Notes: generated from the letters alone by a model not told the origin. DNA of 10,128 nucleotides from Glomus cerebriforme (GCA_003550305.1 QKYT01000453.1:9282-19409), one strand, 5' to 3'; counted from the stretch's first letter, positions 1 to 8,227 are shown. A program made the numbers and translations.

Positions 1-142
1 TTGTAAAACAAGTTTATGTATTACCGAATCTTGTAATTTATTTTTTTACATCAATAAATCAGAAATTCCCGATGAGGATATTACCTCATTTTTTTTATAT
101 ACGCTAATGAACTTTTGAATTCTTTCCGTCCTATATAAAACA
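1..142 (+). promoter_or_regulatory. Upstream region with TATA box abutting the first ATG
   Basis: This AT-rich leader ends in CCTATATAAAACA directly before the ATG at 143. The TATATAAA core lies at 132-139, only 3 bases before the start codon. In most eukaryotes transcription starts about 25-35 bases downstream of TATA, so a transcript driven from this box would begin inside the annotated coding region. Either the real start codon is further down, or the box is not the functional promoter. A near copy of the same string occurs at 2439-2454. Confidence 0.5.
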
Positions 143-1716
143 ATGTCAAACACTCAATCTATTGATTCATTAAGAGAATTAAATGTCAAGCTCTTAGCTG
201 AGATTACTGAACTCAGGAAGAAGTTTGCTGAAATCGAGAGCGAGAATGCTGAGATTCCTGAACTTAGAAGGAATGTTGCAGACGTTGAGGCTGAGAATGC
301 AAAGCTGAGGCAGATTATTGAAGAGAATGCCAAGCGTGATGTTAGAGTCAAGAAACTAGAGCAAAAAAATACAGAGCTTAAGGCCAGATCGCAATAGTGG
401 AACAGAGTTCTGTGGCAGTGGATGGACAATCAAAAAATGACAAGGAAGCAATTGCAAAGCAATCAGTCCCATCTTCTTGCATATACTTGAATGTAGAGAT
501 AAAAGTAGAGGCGGAAAGCACTAAAAAGTGTTTTGCTGAAGATTCTTCATCTGATGATAATTTACTATTGATTCCCAACTATAGTCAAGGAAAGCAGGAC
601 CAATCTCTGCCATCTTGTGTGAGTGATCAGAAATCATTGGTGAACAGGGAAATAGATACTTTCTTGGATGATGCACATAAGAAAAGTGTTAGTAATGGGA
701 TAAGGCGACGCAATAAGGAGAAACTTCTGCGTGAGATAGCCTCCCTTAAAGTATTACCTTCTGCAGAAAATAATCTGACTATTTCCTCAGGAAATGATAA
801 AATTGAAAGTAGTACAAAAACTGTTTCCTCAAGAAATGATCAGATGGTTTCAGAGAAGTCAGAAAAAATTGAGCTCACTAAAAATCAGAATATAGAACTT
901 GATTTAATATGAGATTTACAGAGTGGCAGTATTATTGCTTCAACTTCCAAAATTAGTGAGCAGTATTCATCCTCTTGCGAGCATCTTATGGCCAAATTAT
1001 AACACAAAGCCTAATCCATTTATTTCAAAATGCAACACGAGCTGGACATGAAGAGATTTTGTCCTGGGTTTATTATTCAAATAATTTTGAAAATAAGGTT
1101 GTTGAAATTCATCATGAGACAGGAGTTACTGATAAAACTGCAAGAACTCAAATATACAAGGAAATGTTAGAACATCTGGCTGGTATTACGCCTGTTGCCT
1201 TGCGAATTAAAACTCTTAAAGCCAAAAAAAATTTGCAAATTGTTTGGAGAGAATGGTGTAGGGATTGATAAGATTAAATGTGTCAATTGCAGTGCAAATG
1301 AGATTTCAAAATTAACTAATGAACAAATTCAAAATGTTATAGATCAAGTAACTTCAAAAACCATTTCCTTGGGAAATGATCAGAGTCACATGCCTTTGAA
1401 AACTACCAATGGTGATGCATCTTCAAAACTTATGGTAAACGTTTCTACTACATCTCGTCCACCAATTCCTAGAACTACTTATGACCGATCCTATTTTTGC
1501 AACAAGACATTGGGCCAATATCCTACTATATATAGAGAATTTAGTAGTGAAAATTTCGACTATTATGGTATTACTGATAAGACATCTTGCGATCCTAAAA
1601 AGACTTGCCCATTATGCAGTTTAGATCATGATGATGAGGAAAGTATAGAAGGTAAATATAAGGCTGGATCCTATTTTATTAAGTGTGAATAGCGCAAAAT
1701 TGAGATAATTGCATAG
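143..1716 (+). pseudogene. Broken lineage-specific coiled-coil / cysteine-ribbon protein (Rhizophagus-type family)
   Basis: No molecular function is known to me; I recognise this as a family abundant in Rhizophagus. The N-terminal piece (143-397) begins MSNTQSIDSLREL and forms a charged coiled coil with a 17-residue repeat (51-bp units at 209 and 260). The frame then shifts: the tail KARSQ-stop at 397 is bypassed by the next frame, which reads IAIVEQSS from 388, consistent with one missing base near 387. That frame runs to TGA 910-912 and stays open past it to about 975. The frame changes again near 975-990 (YGQIITQSL... to 1268), then at an A8 run (1224-1231) into GENGVGIDKIK, which runs to TAG 1690-1692. 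Seven more codons follow to TAG 1714-1716. The C-terminal part has cysteines at 1588, 1606, 1615 and 1684, a likely metal-binding ribbon (CPLC...KC). The pieces are collinear, so this is one gene with about five lesions. The homopolymer lesion could be a sequencing error. Confidence 0.85.
209..310 (+). repeat. 51-bp tandem coding repeat (17-residue coiled-coil unit)
   Basis: Two adjacent 51-bp units encode ELRKKFAEIESENAEIP and the diverged ELRRNVADVEAENAKLR. The unit is in frame, so copy-number change lengthens or shortens the coiled coil without breaking the frame. The diversity between the units suggests an old duplication. Confidence 0.75.
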
Positions 1717-1785
1717 TCTCATTATTTTTTATACATGTCAACTATTACCTAATTAGATTGATTTGCAATTATAGAAAAAGATAAC

Positions 1786-2266
1786 ATGACCAAGACCGAT
1801 AAAATATTAACTCCCGAATATCTGGATTGGCATGCCAAATTAAGTGGGTTACCAAGTATTTTGACAGATAAGATTCATTTCAAATTATACAAAAGATATA
1901 AAAAAGAAACTGGAAATGAGCCATGGCAATTATCAGAAGTCATGATAAGTATATCAGAAAAACCTCAAGTCTCTGATTTTAAGCCTATTACTTTCAAAGC
2001 CAGACCTGATCCAGAATTAATTATCAAATCCATGTTAGAGCATTTCACATACTTGAAATTCTGAAATAGTTTCAGAGAGATTAATAATTATAATTTTACA
2101 TCATATCAGCCATGAAGCTCACCCAAGTTTTTACTCTGAAAGGTCAATGATACCGGGAGGAGATACATCAATTGAAAGCCAAATTGAAGAATATTCTAAA
2201 GGGAAACGTCAAAATGAAATAGGAATGCCTTCACATGAGTTGATTTCTAAATATTTCCCCCAATAA
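1786..2266 (+). pseudogene. Second broken Rhizophagus-type family protein (MTKTDKI...)
   Basis: The ATG at 1786 opens a 92-codon frame that begins MTKTDKILTPEYLDWHAKL and contains ITFKARPDPELIIKS and LEHFTYLKF. It stops at TGA 2062-2064. The same frame continues as NSFREINNYNFTS for about 14 codons, so the TGA looks like a nonsense change inside the gene, plausibly from an arginine codon. Coding character then moves to the next frame. That frame is stop-free from before 2060 and reads FYSERSMIPGGD at about 2129-2164, ending in EEYSKGKRQNEIGMPSHEL and TAA 2264-2266. The gene therefore carries one stop and one frameshift, the latter between roughly 2065 and 2115. I recognise the N-terminal block and the SERSMIPGG / GKRQNEIGMPSHEL block as Rhizophagus family motifs from memory, without a known function. 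It lies 69 bp downstream of the previous pseudogene on the same strand. Confidence 0.75.
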
Positions 2267-2347
2267 CTCCCTAATGATAGAATTAATATTTATATATTTA
2301 TTTAAAACATCATGTAATGGCGCTATAGTCACAATTTTTATTTCATA

Positions 2348-2353
2348 AATAAA
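2348..2353 (+). terminator. Candidate poly(A) signal AATAAA
   Basis: An AATAAA hexamer lies about 82 bases past the TAA at 2264-2266 and is followed by T-rich sequence. It is the best-placed 3'-end signal for the pseudogene at 1786. AATAAA is expected by chance in DNA this AT-rich, so confidence is modest. Confidence 0.3.
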
Positions 2354-2438
2354 GTATTATTTTATTAAACATATATGAGAAATGGGTCATGTGTAGTGAT
2401 GCGGTCCATGTAATATAAATCTAACTGAACCAATCTAG

Positions 2439-2454
2439 CCTATATAAATAATGT
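2439..2454 (+). promoter_or_regulatory. Second TATA-ATG string without a gene
   Basis: CCTATATAAATAATGTCA matches the upstream-start string of the first pseudogene (CCTATATAAAACAATGTCA) closely. The ATG at 2451 opens only five codons before TGA. Copy A of the hairpin repeat follows 25 bases later. It could be a leftover promoter/start of a lost paralogue or a chance match. Confidence 0.3.
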
Positions 2455-2478
2455 CAGGTGATAAGTGAGAAGTATTTT

Positions 2479-2517
2479 CCTCTAGGAGACTATCTCCTAT
2501 AACCTCTTAAAGGATAT
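2479..2517 (+). repeat. Hairpin repeat, copy A
   Basis: This 39-bp unit starts CCTCTAGGAG and ends CTTAAAGGATAT. It contains the inverted repeat TAGGAG-ACTAT-CTCCTA, a 6-bp stem with a 5-base loop, followed by the conserved AACCTCTTAAAGG tail. It differs from copy B at 3 of 39 positions. Confidence 0.85.
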
Positions 2518-3534
2518 CAAAATAAGTTTTTGGTTGTTAAACTGTTTCAGTTGAATTCGTTAAATGTGAAAAACCTGAAAGGCATTTGTTTTAACTAAAA
2601 ATCTTAACATAGTTAATATACAAAAACAAAATTTCCATACATGAATGAACATTTTGTATTTTTTATAAAGTACTATCCATTTATTTTATATCCTTCCCAT
2701 ATTAGTAACATTTTATTTTTGCGCTTGTTGACCACATTTCATTAGTATCTTGTCCGTTGATAATTTAAATATCGTTCAATATCACAATTCTAAAGAAGCA
2801 ATTACATAATACAGGAATTACATATCTGCTTTAACATTTTTTTCTTAGAGTAAATACCGCACAACAATAGATCTGTCCATACTTTTTCATTCCTCGTTAG
2901 ACGCAGGACTGCAGGAGCAATTTTTTAACAATAGTTAAGGTATTTTACAGTAAACTAAAGATTTTCTGTACATTGTTTTAATCTGTTGACATCCATGATG
3001 ATAGCTAGATATATAACAATAGTTATTAGAATAATTGTTTTATATTAAATTCATATAATACCACTTTAAAGTATTGGTTTGTTGTGGAATATGCTCTCAT
3101 ACTGTAGGTACTATTATTTTTCTCTGTCATTGTAATTCTGCTATAATATGTTTAGATTGATAATTCATATTGCTCAAATATTTATTCTTAAGAAGTATTA
3201 GCCTACAATAAGTTCATTTATTGGTTCTGTGAATCACAATCTCAAATGACTCTTTATTTAACATAGTAGTTTATGTTCACTATTATCTAAGATAACAAAC
3301 TTGGATTCTAGGGCTGAAAAAATATATGTACCATCTCAATAGGTTAGAAATGGTCTATAAAGTTGACAGAAGGAGAACACTCTTCCAGAAGAGTTGGACT
3401 ATAGGAGACAACGTATTAAGACTATAGGACTTAACATAACGAAGAACAAATATAGCAATTTCAGCGAATGTATATCCAAATCACTTTCTTCTTATACCAT
3501 ATAATTTAGAAATAATTTTTAGTTGCTTTGTCTA

Positions 3535-4583
3535 CTAATAGCAACATACATCAAATAAACACGAGTTATCTGCCTGTGGATAGAGTTTATAACCCATACT
3601 TTTGTTGCAATAACAAATAACTCCAATGTCGACAGCACTAAAATATAACTCCCTCGAAGGGAAACAATTTGATAAAGGAATTCTGTGTTGTAAAAAAGTA
3701 GAATGAGAAGATGAAGTATAAGTAATCCTATCTGTACTTTTATGATACCTCAAGGATCAATAGGTTACTGATTGTTGATTCATAAAACACATGAAATTCC
3801 ATTGACATGCCATTTCACTTCTTTTTTATCTAGTGCTTGTGTTCAAATAGTATATCCGATTTAACAAATAGTCATCTACTTCCATTATTCTTGTAAATGT
3901 TGACTCATTTCCAAATTCTAGTTTAACATCAACATATTTTGTAACTATCTCATCCATGTATAAATAGTTATTTTTCTTTCAAAATATATATCATATTTCA
4001 ATTTCCATTGTTTTTTCGAATAGAAAACTTAGTAACATTAATACGTTTATAGTTTCATATACATATTGCTATTATTCTCTGATATTTGGCAGTCCAAAGA
4101 CTAATGAACAGACAAAAATAAAGATCAAGATCATGGAGACACTACTATAAATAATTAAAATAATGTAACAATTACCACGAAAAGTGCCAGTTTTCCTATA
4201 GGTTATTGATGGTAGTCGTTAAGGTACTTTACTGCATATTTTACAATTGGAACAAGTATTATCCAATGGCAAATTCTAAGGCCTATAACAACTAACAAGT
4301 ATTACCACATATAGTTCTATTTCTTTTTATATATTGTATATCAAAATTTCAACATCATATGTATGATGATAATTCTCAATCTTCAAACAACTCTAGATAG
4401 CCTTAGTAGGATGATATGTTGTTACCAGAGTATAGTTAATCATAGAAAATGTGGCATGATAAGCACATCAAATGCTTGTTTTCATTTGAAGCCAGATAAT
4501 ATTCTTCGTTAACTGATACATCATAATCAATCACAGGCCGTGGAGTAGGGTTACCGTCAATAATCTCATAGAGTATATGATTT
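3535..4583 (-). pseudogene. Heavily decayed coding relic, possibly primase/replication-related
   Basis: Two coding-like stretches lie on the minus strand. From 4582 to 4439 a 48-codon open stretch reads LYEIIDGNPTPRPVIDYDV followed by EEYYLASNENKHLMCLSC. The RPVIDYD core resembles the hhhDhD motif I of archaeo-eukaryotic primases; this is motif similarity only. A second frame runs from about 4254 to 3535. It has a CxxCxxC cluster (4254-4234), then RLPSITYRKTGTFRGNC, VFGLPNIRE, YMDEIVTKYVDVKLEFGN and finally ELYFSAVDIGVICYCNKSM. Stops interrupt it at about 4216-4218, 4069-4074, near 3994, 3979-3981, 3826-3828 and 3757-3759. This is well below the roughly 20 stops expected for 240 random codons at this AT content. 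The two stretches could be one gene with a frameshift, exons of a spliced gene, or two fragments. No intact start is visible and the family is not certain. Confidence 0.4.
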
Positions 4584-5147
4584 TATATATCCAAGTTATT
4601 ATCCTATCCATTCTCAAAGTTTATATTAAGAAGAATAATGAAGTGATAACTGCAATATTTTTTAACTTCTTTGTGTAATGAGTATCAGTTTCGAGATCAC
4701 TCTGTAATGATCATAAATACTTTCTGTAAGAGTAAGAGAAGACATGTAGTCAGAGAAATAATAACATTTCTATAAATATAAACAAAAAATCCAAATAGAA
4801 AAATGTTACTCAAATTTTAATGGTTGGATTACGCATTAAAAATGGCATCCGTATATACCTATGTGTGTATGATAGTTGAATATTCTACCACAAAAATGGA
4901 GGGAGATCTTATCTTCTAGTTTTTTTGGCTTTAGCTTTTTTTCGAAATAAAAAAATATTCTAGTTCTAGATCTTTGATCTAGGTGTCTTCCTTAAAAATG
5001 GTTATCTATTGGGTATTTATTATTTTTTTGTATAAACAATATTTGTGATCGCATCAAAGATAACAGATGTTATTTGGTATTTACACCATCTGTTTTCATG
5101 AAATACAATCTCCATTCACTAATAAAATGTAGCAAACATAGCACATA
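4584..5147. other. Intergenic stretch between the primase-like and HMG relics
   Basis: No supported gene is visible here. Short minus-strand open runs just above 4583 may be further 5' debris of the relic, but they are too short to assign. The region holds one perfect hairpin at 4966-4982 and long A/T runs. Confidence 0.5.
4966..4982. repeat. Perfect 7-bp hairpin CTAGATC-TTT-GATCTAG
   Basis: The arms are exact reverse complements separated by three T bases. No gene end abuts it and it does not match the 39-bp hairpin repeat beyond CTAG. Its role is unknown and it may be chance. Confidence 0.5.
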
Positions 5148-5862
5148 CTATTCTATAGTACAAACAGCTTTATATTCCCATATCTTTTCTATTCTTTCCA
5201 AATGTCCTGAAAAATCAAATTCTATGTCTAAACTGCTTATTTGTTTACATTCCTTCCATCCATAATATTCAATTTGGACAAATTCTACTAACCTTTCTAT
5301 AAAAGCTATCAGATTTCTGGGAAAATTGAACATATAGCAGTAATGTTCAATATCAATGTTTATTAATAAGGATGTGTAAACATTATTATAAATCTCAATA
5401 GTGTAATCCAGAAATTTATCAAAATCATCTGTTTTATCCAGATAATTAGTATCATGACCATCAATGGATATTTCTGAATCGTCAGAAGATGGTCTTCCAG
5501 TTTTTCTTGTCTTAGGGGAGAATTTATAATTAGGAAACATAAGCCCATGTTCTATCTTTTCAACTTCATATAGTTTTCAGAAAAATGTTTTTATTGATTC
5601 TGGTTCTATCTTCCATAATTCTCCATTGATCATTGATCGTTTCTTTTTGCATAAAGTGGGATTGTTTTTAATATTTTCCTTATTTATATGCTTAAGTCAC
5701 TCACAATATAGGAAAAATGGATTTCTCGGTCTTGGAATGCGTATTTTTTTTTTAGAAACTAAAGCAGATTGGATGTTCCTGTTATCTAAAATTTTATCAA
5801 TATGAATATCCAGATTTTTCACTTTCAAAGCCCCCCCTAGTAAGATCAATTAAATAACTCAT
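5148..5862 (-). pseudogene. HMG-box pseudogene (MATA-HMG-like)
   Basis: Reading the minus strand from 5738 to 5520 gives about 73 codons that fit an HMG box. It opens RPRNPFFLY, then NPTLCKKKRSMINGELWK (tryptophan at 5613-5615) and IEPESIKTFF, and ends EKIEHGLMFPNYKF. HMG boxes bind and bend DNA in the nucleus; MATA-HMG genes include fungal mating-type regulators and are strongly expanded in arbuscular mycorrhizal fungi. Two TGA codons interrupt the box at 5697-5699 and 5577-5579. Both sit where HMG boxes often carry arginine or lysine. A seven-C run at 5831-5837 has one base too many: upstream of it, the ATG at 5862 (MSYLIDLT...) is in a different frame. After the box comes a basic/acidic tail (KTRKTGRPSSDDSEISIDG) and about 90 residues without a known domain, to the stop at 5148-5150. 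Starts inside, such as the ATG at 5540, would lose nearly all of the box. Confidence 0.85.
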
Positions 5863-6911
5863 ATTTGCTTTGCATTATTAGAAAATAAGATATTCAATTT
5901 CGTATAGGTTAGTTTCAGAGAAAGAATAATTCATCCATAATCAATAAAGGAATCCAAAATAGAAAACAACAAAATTATCCAAGGGTATGAAGCACATTAT
6001 TAAATTTATAGGTGGACATCCATATTATGTAAATTTTCTGTTTTATATTTTTTACGTATTTGAATCAAATGTTATGAGAATGATAACACTGAAGTATAAA
6101 ATTCTAATATCCTTTAAGAGGTTCTAGGAGATATGCTCCTAGAGGTGATAGGATTTCCTATAAACTTTATTTTGAAGAAAGGCTAAAGTCAAAAGAACTC
6201 TAAACTCATCATATAATATCTGCTTTTATTCCTAGAAAGATAAAACTTTCTTGTTATACATGCTCTATTTTAGAGTATATTAAATGCGGTTGAAATCAAC
6301 AAAAAATGAGTAAATAATGTTTTGGTGATGTATTGAGAAAATGTTAAAACTATTATCATCAATTTGTTACTATCAGATATTAAGTAGAAACAAATGACGT
6401 AGACTAGAATATCAGGATACTATATTTATTGTATGTGATTATTGCAATATGGTGGAAATGATATAATCAGATCATAAGATCTTTGTAGTGATCCTATGGG
6501 TAATAGTTTATTTTGATTGGGGATCCTTCTATTGTCTATAAACAGTTGATTGAAGACATCGTAAGATTTGTATATTACATCAGAACTAAAATAAACCGAG
6601 TCTTCTATCCAGAAAGGAGTGGAAATATGATACTACAAATATTTTTTAATGGGCACCATGTATTTACGTATATCATGTACAAAATGCAACTCGCATAATT
6701 ACCAAAAAAATGCAATTAAATTTAATATCAATAGAGATAATATCTAGATTATTTTTAACATAAACAACATACTGTATGTGTGTATTCGAGGAGAATAATC
6801 AGTTATAAAATAATCATGTGCATCATAATGTTATATTCACCTGGTTGAAATTACGTAGATAATGATTTACTTTGTGATATAAATTTATCTAACATTTCTT
6901 GTATTCTGCTA
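5863..6911. other. AT-rich stretch without a supported gene
   Basis: It contains hairpin repeat copy B (6107-6145). A 61-codon plus-strand open stretch at 6513-6698 has no ATG start, follows a TAG in frame at 6504-6506, and is unrecognised. I do not call it. Nothing else is supported. Confidence 0.55.
6107..6145 (-). repeat. Hairpin repeat, copy B (inverted relative to A)
   Basis: Its reverse complement matches copy A at 36 of 39 positions. It has the best stem of the family: CTAGGAG-CATAT-CTCCTAG, a perfect 7-bp stem with a 5-base loop. It faces copy A across 3.6 kb. Confidence 0.85.
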
Positions 6912-7190
6912 TCACCATAGAATGATACACATCTGTGCACTAATTGTTTCATTGCTATAATTAAAATACAAAAATATCATGTATGTTAGAATCGTAAACT
7001 TAAATTCTAAGCTCCTGAATTGATAATTTGTTGTTTCTATATGATTGGCATAATGTTTAGAGTTGTATATCAAAATTGGTAACTGTTCTAAATGCTTCCC
7101 CATAATTATAGAAATAATATCGCAGAATATATTCTTTAGTTCATTATAGTTTACACTAATGGTATCATATGGTGGTAAGTATTTTTTGAT

Positions 7191-7200
7191 CTCCTAGAGG
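7191..7200 (-). repeat. Possible fragment of the hairpin repeat
   Basis: CTCCTAGAGG is an exact reverse complement of the first ten bases of the 39-bp repeat. The rest of the unit is missing. It lies at the frame change of the 6912-7545 relic. Ten bases alone is weak. Confidence 0.25.
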
Positions 7201-7401
7201 GAGCGTGCTTTGCACTATAAACCCATTTCACAAAAATTAAAAAGAAATCTTTCATTGATTTTTCTCGATTCACATAATCTGTACCATTATAAGTATATGG
7301 CTTCTATGATTTAAGATACCATCTCTTGGAGATTTCGTGGATCAAATATGTGTATCCTCATTGTTGTAGTTTTTCATCTGCATCATTACCTACTAGTGAT
7401 A

Positions 7402-7521
7402 CAGTGGTGAGCAAAAATAATTGGAAAGGCATAAGAGCCAAAACCGTAGAATATGATCATAAATCGCTATTTTTCCATCATTTTACCCATTTTTGTTTCC
7501 AAAGAATTATGCTCACCACTG
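7402..7521. mobile_element. 120-bp Tc1/mariner-type MITE
   Basis: The element starts CAGTGGTGAGCA and ends with the exact reverse complement TGCTCACCACTG. The terminal inverted repeats extend to about 26 bp with mismatches (left CAGTGGTGAGCAAAAATAAT, right CAGTGGTGAGCATAATTCTT, then TTGGAAA and TGGAAA). It is flanked on both sides by TA (7400-7401 and 7522-7523), the target duplication of Tc1/mariner transposons. It has no room for a transposase, so it would need one supplied in trans. A CAGTGG start and TA target are typical of the superfamily. Confidence 0.9.
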
Positions 7522-7545
7522 TATGTCATCATTTTCTGACAATTG

Positions 7546-8080
7546 TTAAGTATTGCTTTTATAATAATAAATACGACTAGTACTTACTAAGGTAGTTAGG
7601 TGCAGATAATGATGTTAATATATTTACACAACTTAACTGGGTATTTTTTATAAAGGCTGTTCTTGGTTTTTTAAATCTTCTATAATGATGACCAATCTAC
7701 ATTTCAGCTGGGCAAAATTCACATCACAAAAAATAACCTTCTATTAGATGCTGACTTTATGTGTAGTCCAAGAATTCCATTCATTAAAAATGTTATATGG
7801 TTTGTTAACATATGACCTTTATGGTGAAATTGTATGACAAATAAAAGTGGTCTTCGACCCACCTCTAGGAGATAATATCCTACAACAACTTAAAGGGACT
7901 GTAAATTTTGTATTTACCATAATGTCATTCCAAATAATAACATATAATGTATAGAAAATACAGAAAAATATTATTATTTTTGGTAGGATATGAAAAATAA
8001 CTTAATCTATATAAATCATAAGAGTAGTTCACATGATCAGTTTACATATATTGTAGGTTTTTTGTTGTCATAAAAATCTT
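7546..8080. other. AT-rich stretch, no supported gene
   Basis: It contains hairpin repeat copy C. A 44-codon plus-strand stretch at about 7676-7813 (DDQSTFQLGKIHITKNN) is open but has no recognisable start or domain. Nothing else stands out. Confidence 0.5.
7862..7900 (+). repeat. Hairpin repeat, copy C
   Basis: It matches copy A at about 30 of 39 positions. The stem is shortened to TAGGA...TCCTA with a 7-base loop, and the CTTAAAGG tail is kept. Confidence 0.75.
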
Positions 8081-8227
8081 TATCTCCTAGATTTTATCCA
8101 CACATACGTGTGGTGAAACATTGTTACTCTAGGAGAGTATCCTCTAGAATATCTTAAAGGAGTGATTTTTACAGAACAGAACAAACTGTATAATCGTCGT
8201 TATCTTCTATATCTTATCCACACATAC
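8081..8227 (+). repeat. 27-bp direct repeat pair, 120 bp apart, flanking hairpin copy D
   Basis: Units at 8081-8107 and 8201-8227 agree at 24 of 27 positions; the shared 3' part is TTATCCACACATAC. The first unit continues into a perfect hairpin CCACAC-ATAC-GTGTGG (8098-8113). Copy D of the 39-bp repeat lies between the units. The second unit overlaps the 3' end of the coding relic at 8207-8463. Confidence 0.7.
8126..8164 (+). repeat. Hairpin repeat, copy D
   Basis: ACTCTAGGAG matches the start of the unit and ATCTTAAAGGA its tail. The middle has changed, but pairing remains possible as TCTAG...CTAGA, so the hairpin persists with a different right arm. Confidence 0.7.

Larger units (their letters stand above)
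2267..3534. other. Gene-free AT-rich stretch
   Basis: Apart from the poly(A) candidate, the TATA-like string at 2439 and hairpin repeat copy A at 2479-2517, I see no supported gene. There is a 45-codon open stretch on + at 3367-3504, but the opposite strand is also largely open there and neither reading is recognisable. A 10-bp direct repeat GACTATAGGA occurs at 3397-3406 and 3420-3429. Confidence 0.6.
6912..7545 (-). pseudogene. Unidentified coding relic interrupted by a MITE
   Basis: I do not recognise this protein. On the minus strand the upper part (7545-7524, then 7401-7154 across the MITE) reads SENDDISLVGNDADEKLQQ, TGA (7358-7360), GYTYLIHEISKRWYLKS, TAG (7304-7306), KPYTYNGTDYVNREKSMKD, and runs to TAA 7151-7153. 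The lower part is in another frame, open for 93 codons from 7193 to 6912: KKYLPPYDTISVNYNELKN, then IISIIMGKHLEQLPILIYNS. A frameshift between 7196 and 7151 would join them. Removing the MITE and one TA copy restores an uninterrupted frame across the insertion point, which supports the idea that the element landed inside a former coding sequence. The composition looks protein-like, but there is no domain match and no start, so the call is tentative. Confidence 0.35.

Noticed and set aside
154..429. Minus-strand 91-codon frame
   Set aside because: It is antisense to the coiled-coil coding repeat. Its serine/phenylalanine-rich composition is what antisense of charged heptads gives.
3367..3504. 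45-codon plus-strand open stretch (LPEELDYRRQRIKTIG)
   Set aside because: The minus strand of the same bases is also nearly open and protein-like. There is no start codon or domain, so I cannot tell signal from chance.
4966..4982. Hairpin considered as a transcription terminator
   Set aside because: It is not followed by a T-run at a gene end, and intrinsic terminators are not expected in this eukaryotic context.
5074..5265. Plus-strand 63-codon frame
   Set aside because: It overlaps the tail of the HMG pseudogene on the opposite strand and looks like its shadow.
6513..6698. 61-codon plus-strand reading frame
   Set aside because: It starts at TTG with a TAG just upstream in frame, has no motif, and its length is not unusual.
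7326..7580. Plus-strand 84-codon frame
   Set aside because: It runs straight through the MITE and both TA duplications, so it is not a real gene.
7676..7813. 44-codon plus-strand stretch with protein-like composition
   Set aside because: It is too short, with no start, no recognised motif and stops on both sides.
8094..8222. Two perfect bacterial DnaA-box strings TTATCCACA (8094-8102 and 8214-8222)
   Set aside because: They lie inside a direct repeat in what looks like fungal nuclear DNA. There is no dnaA/dnaN context or box cluster, so they are a by-product of the duplication.
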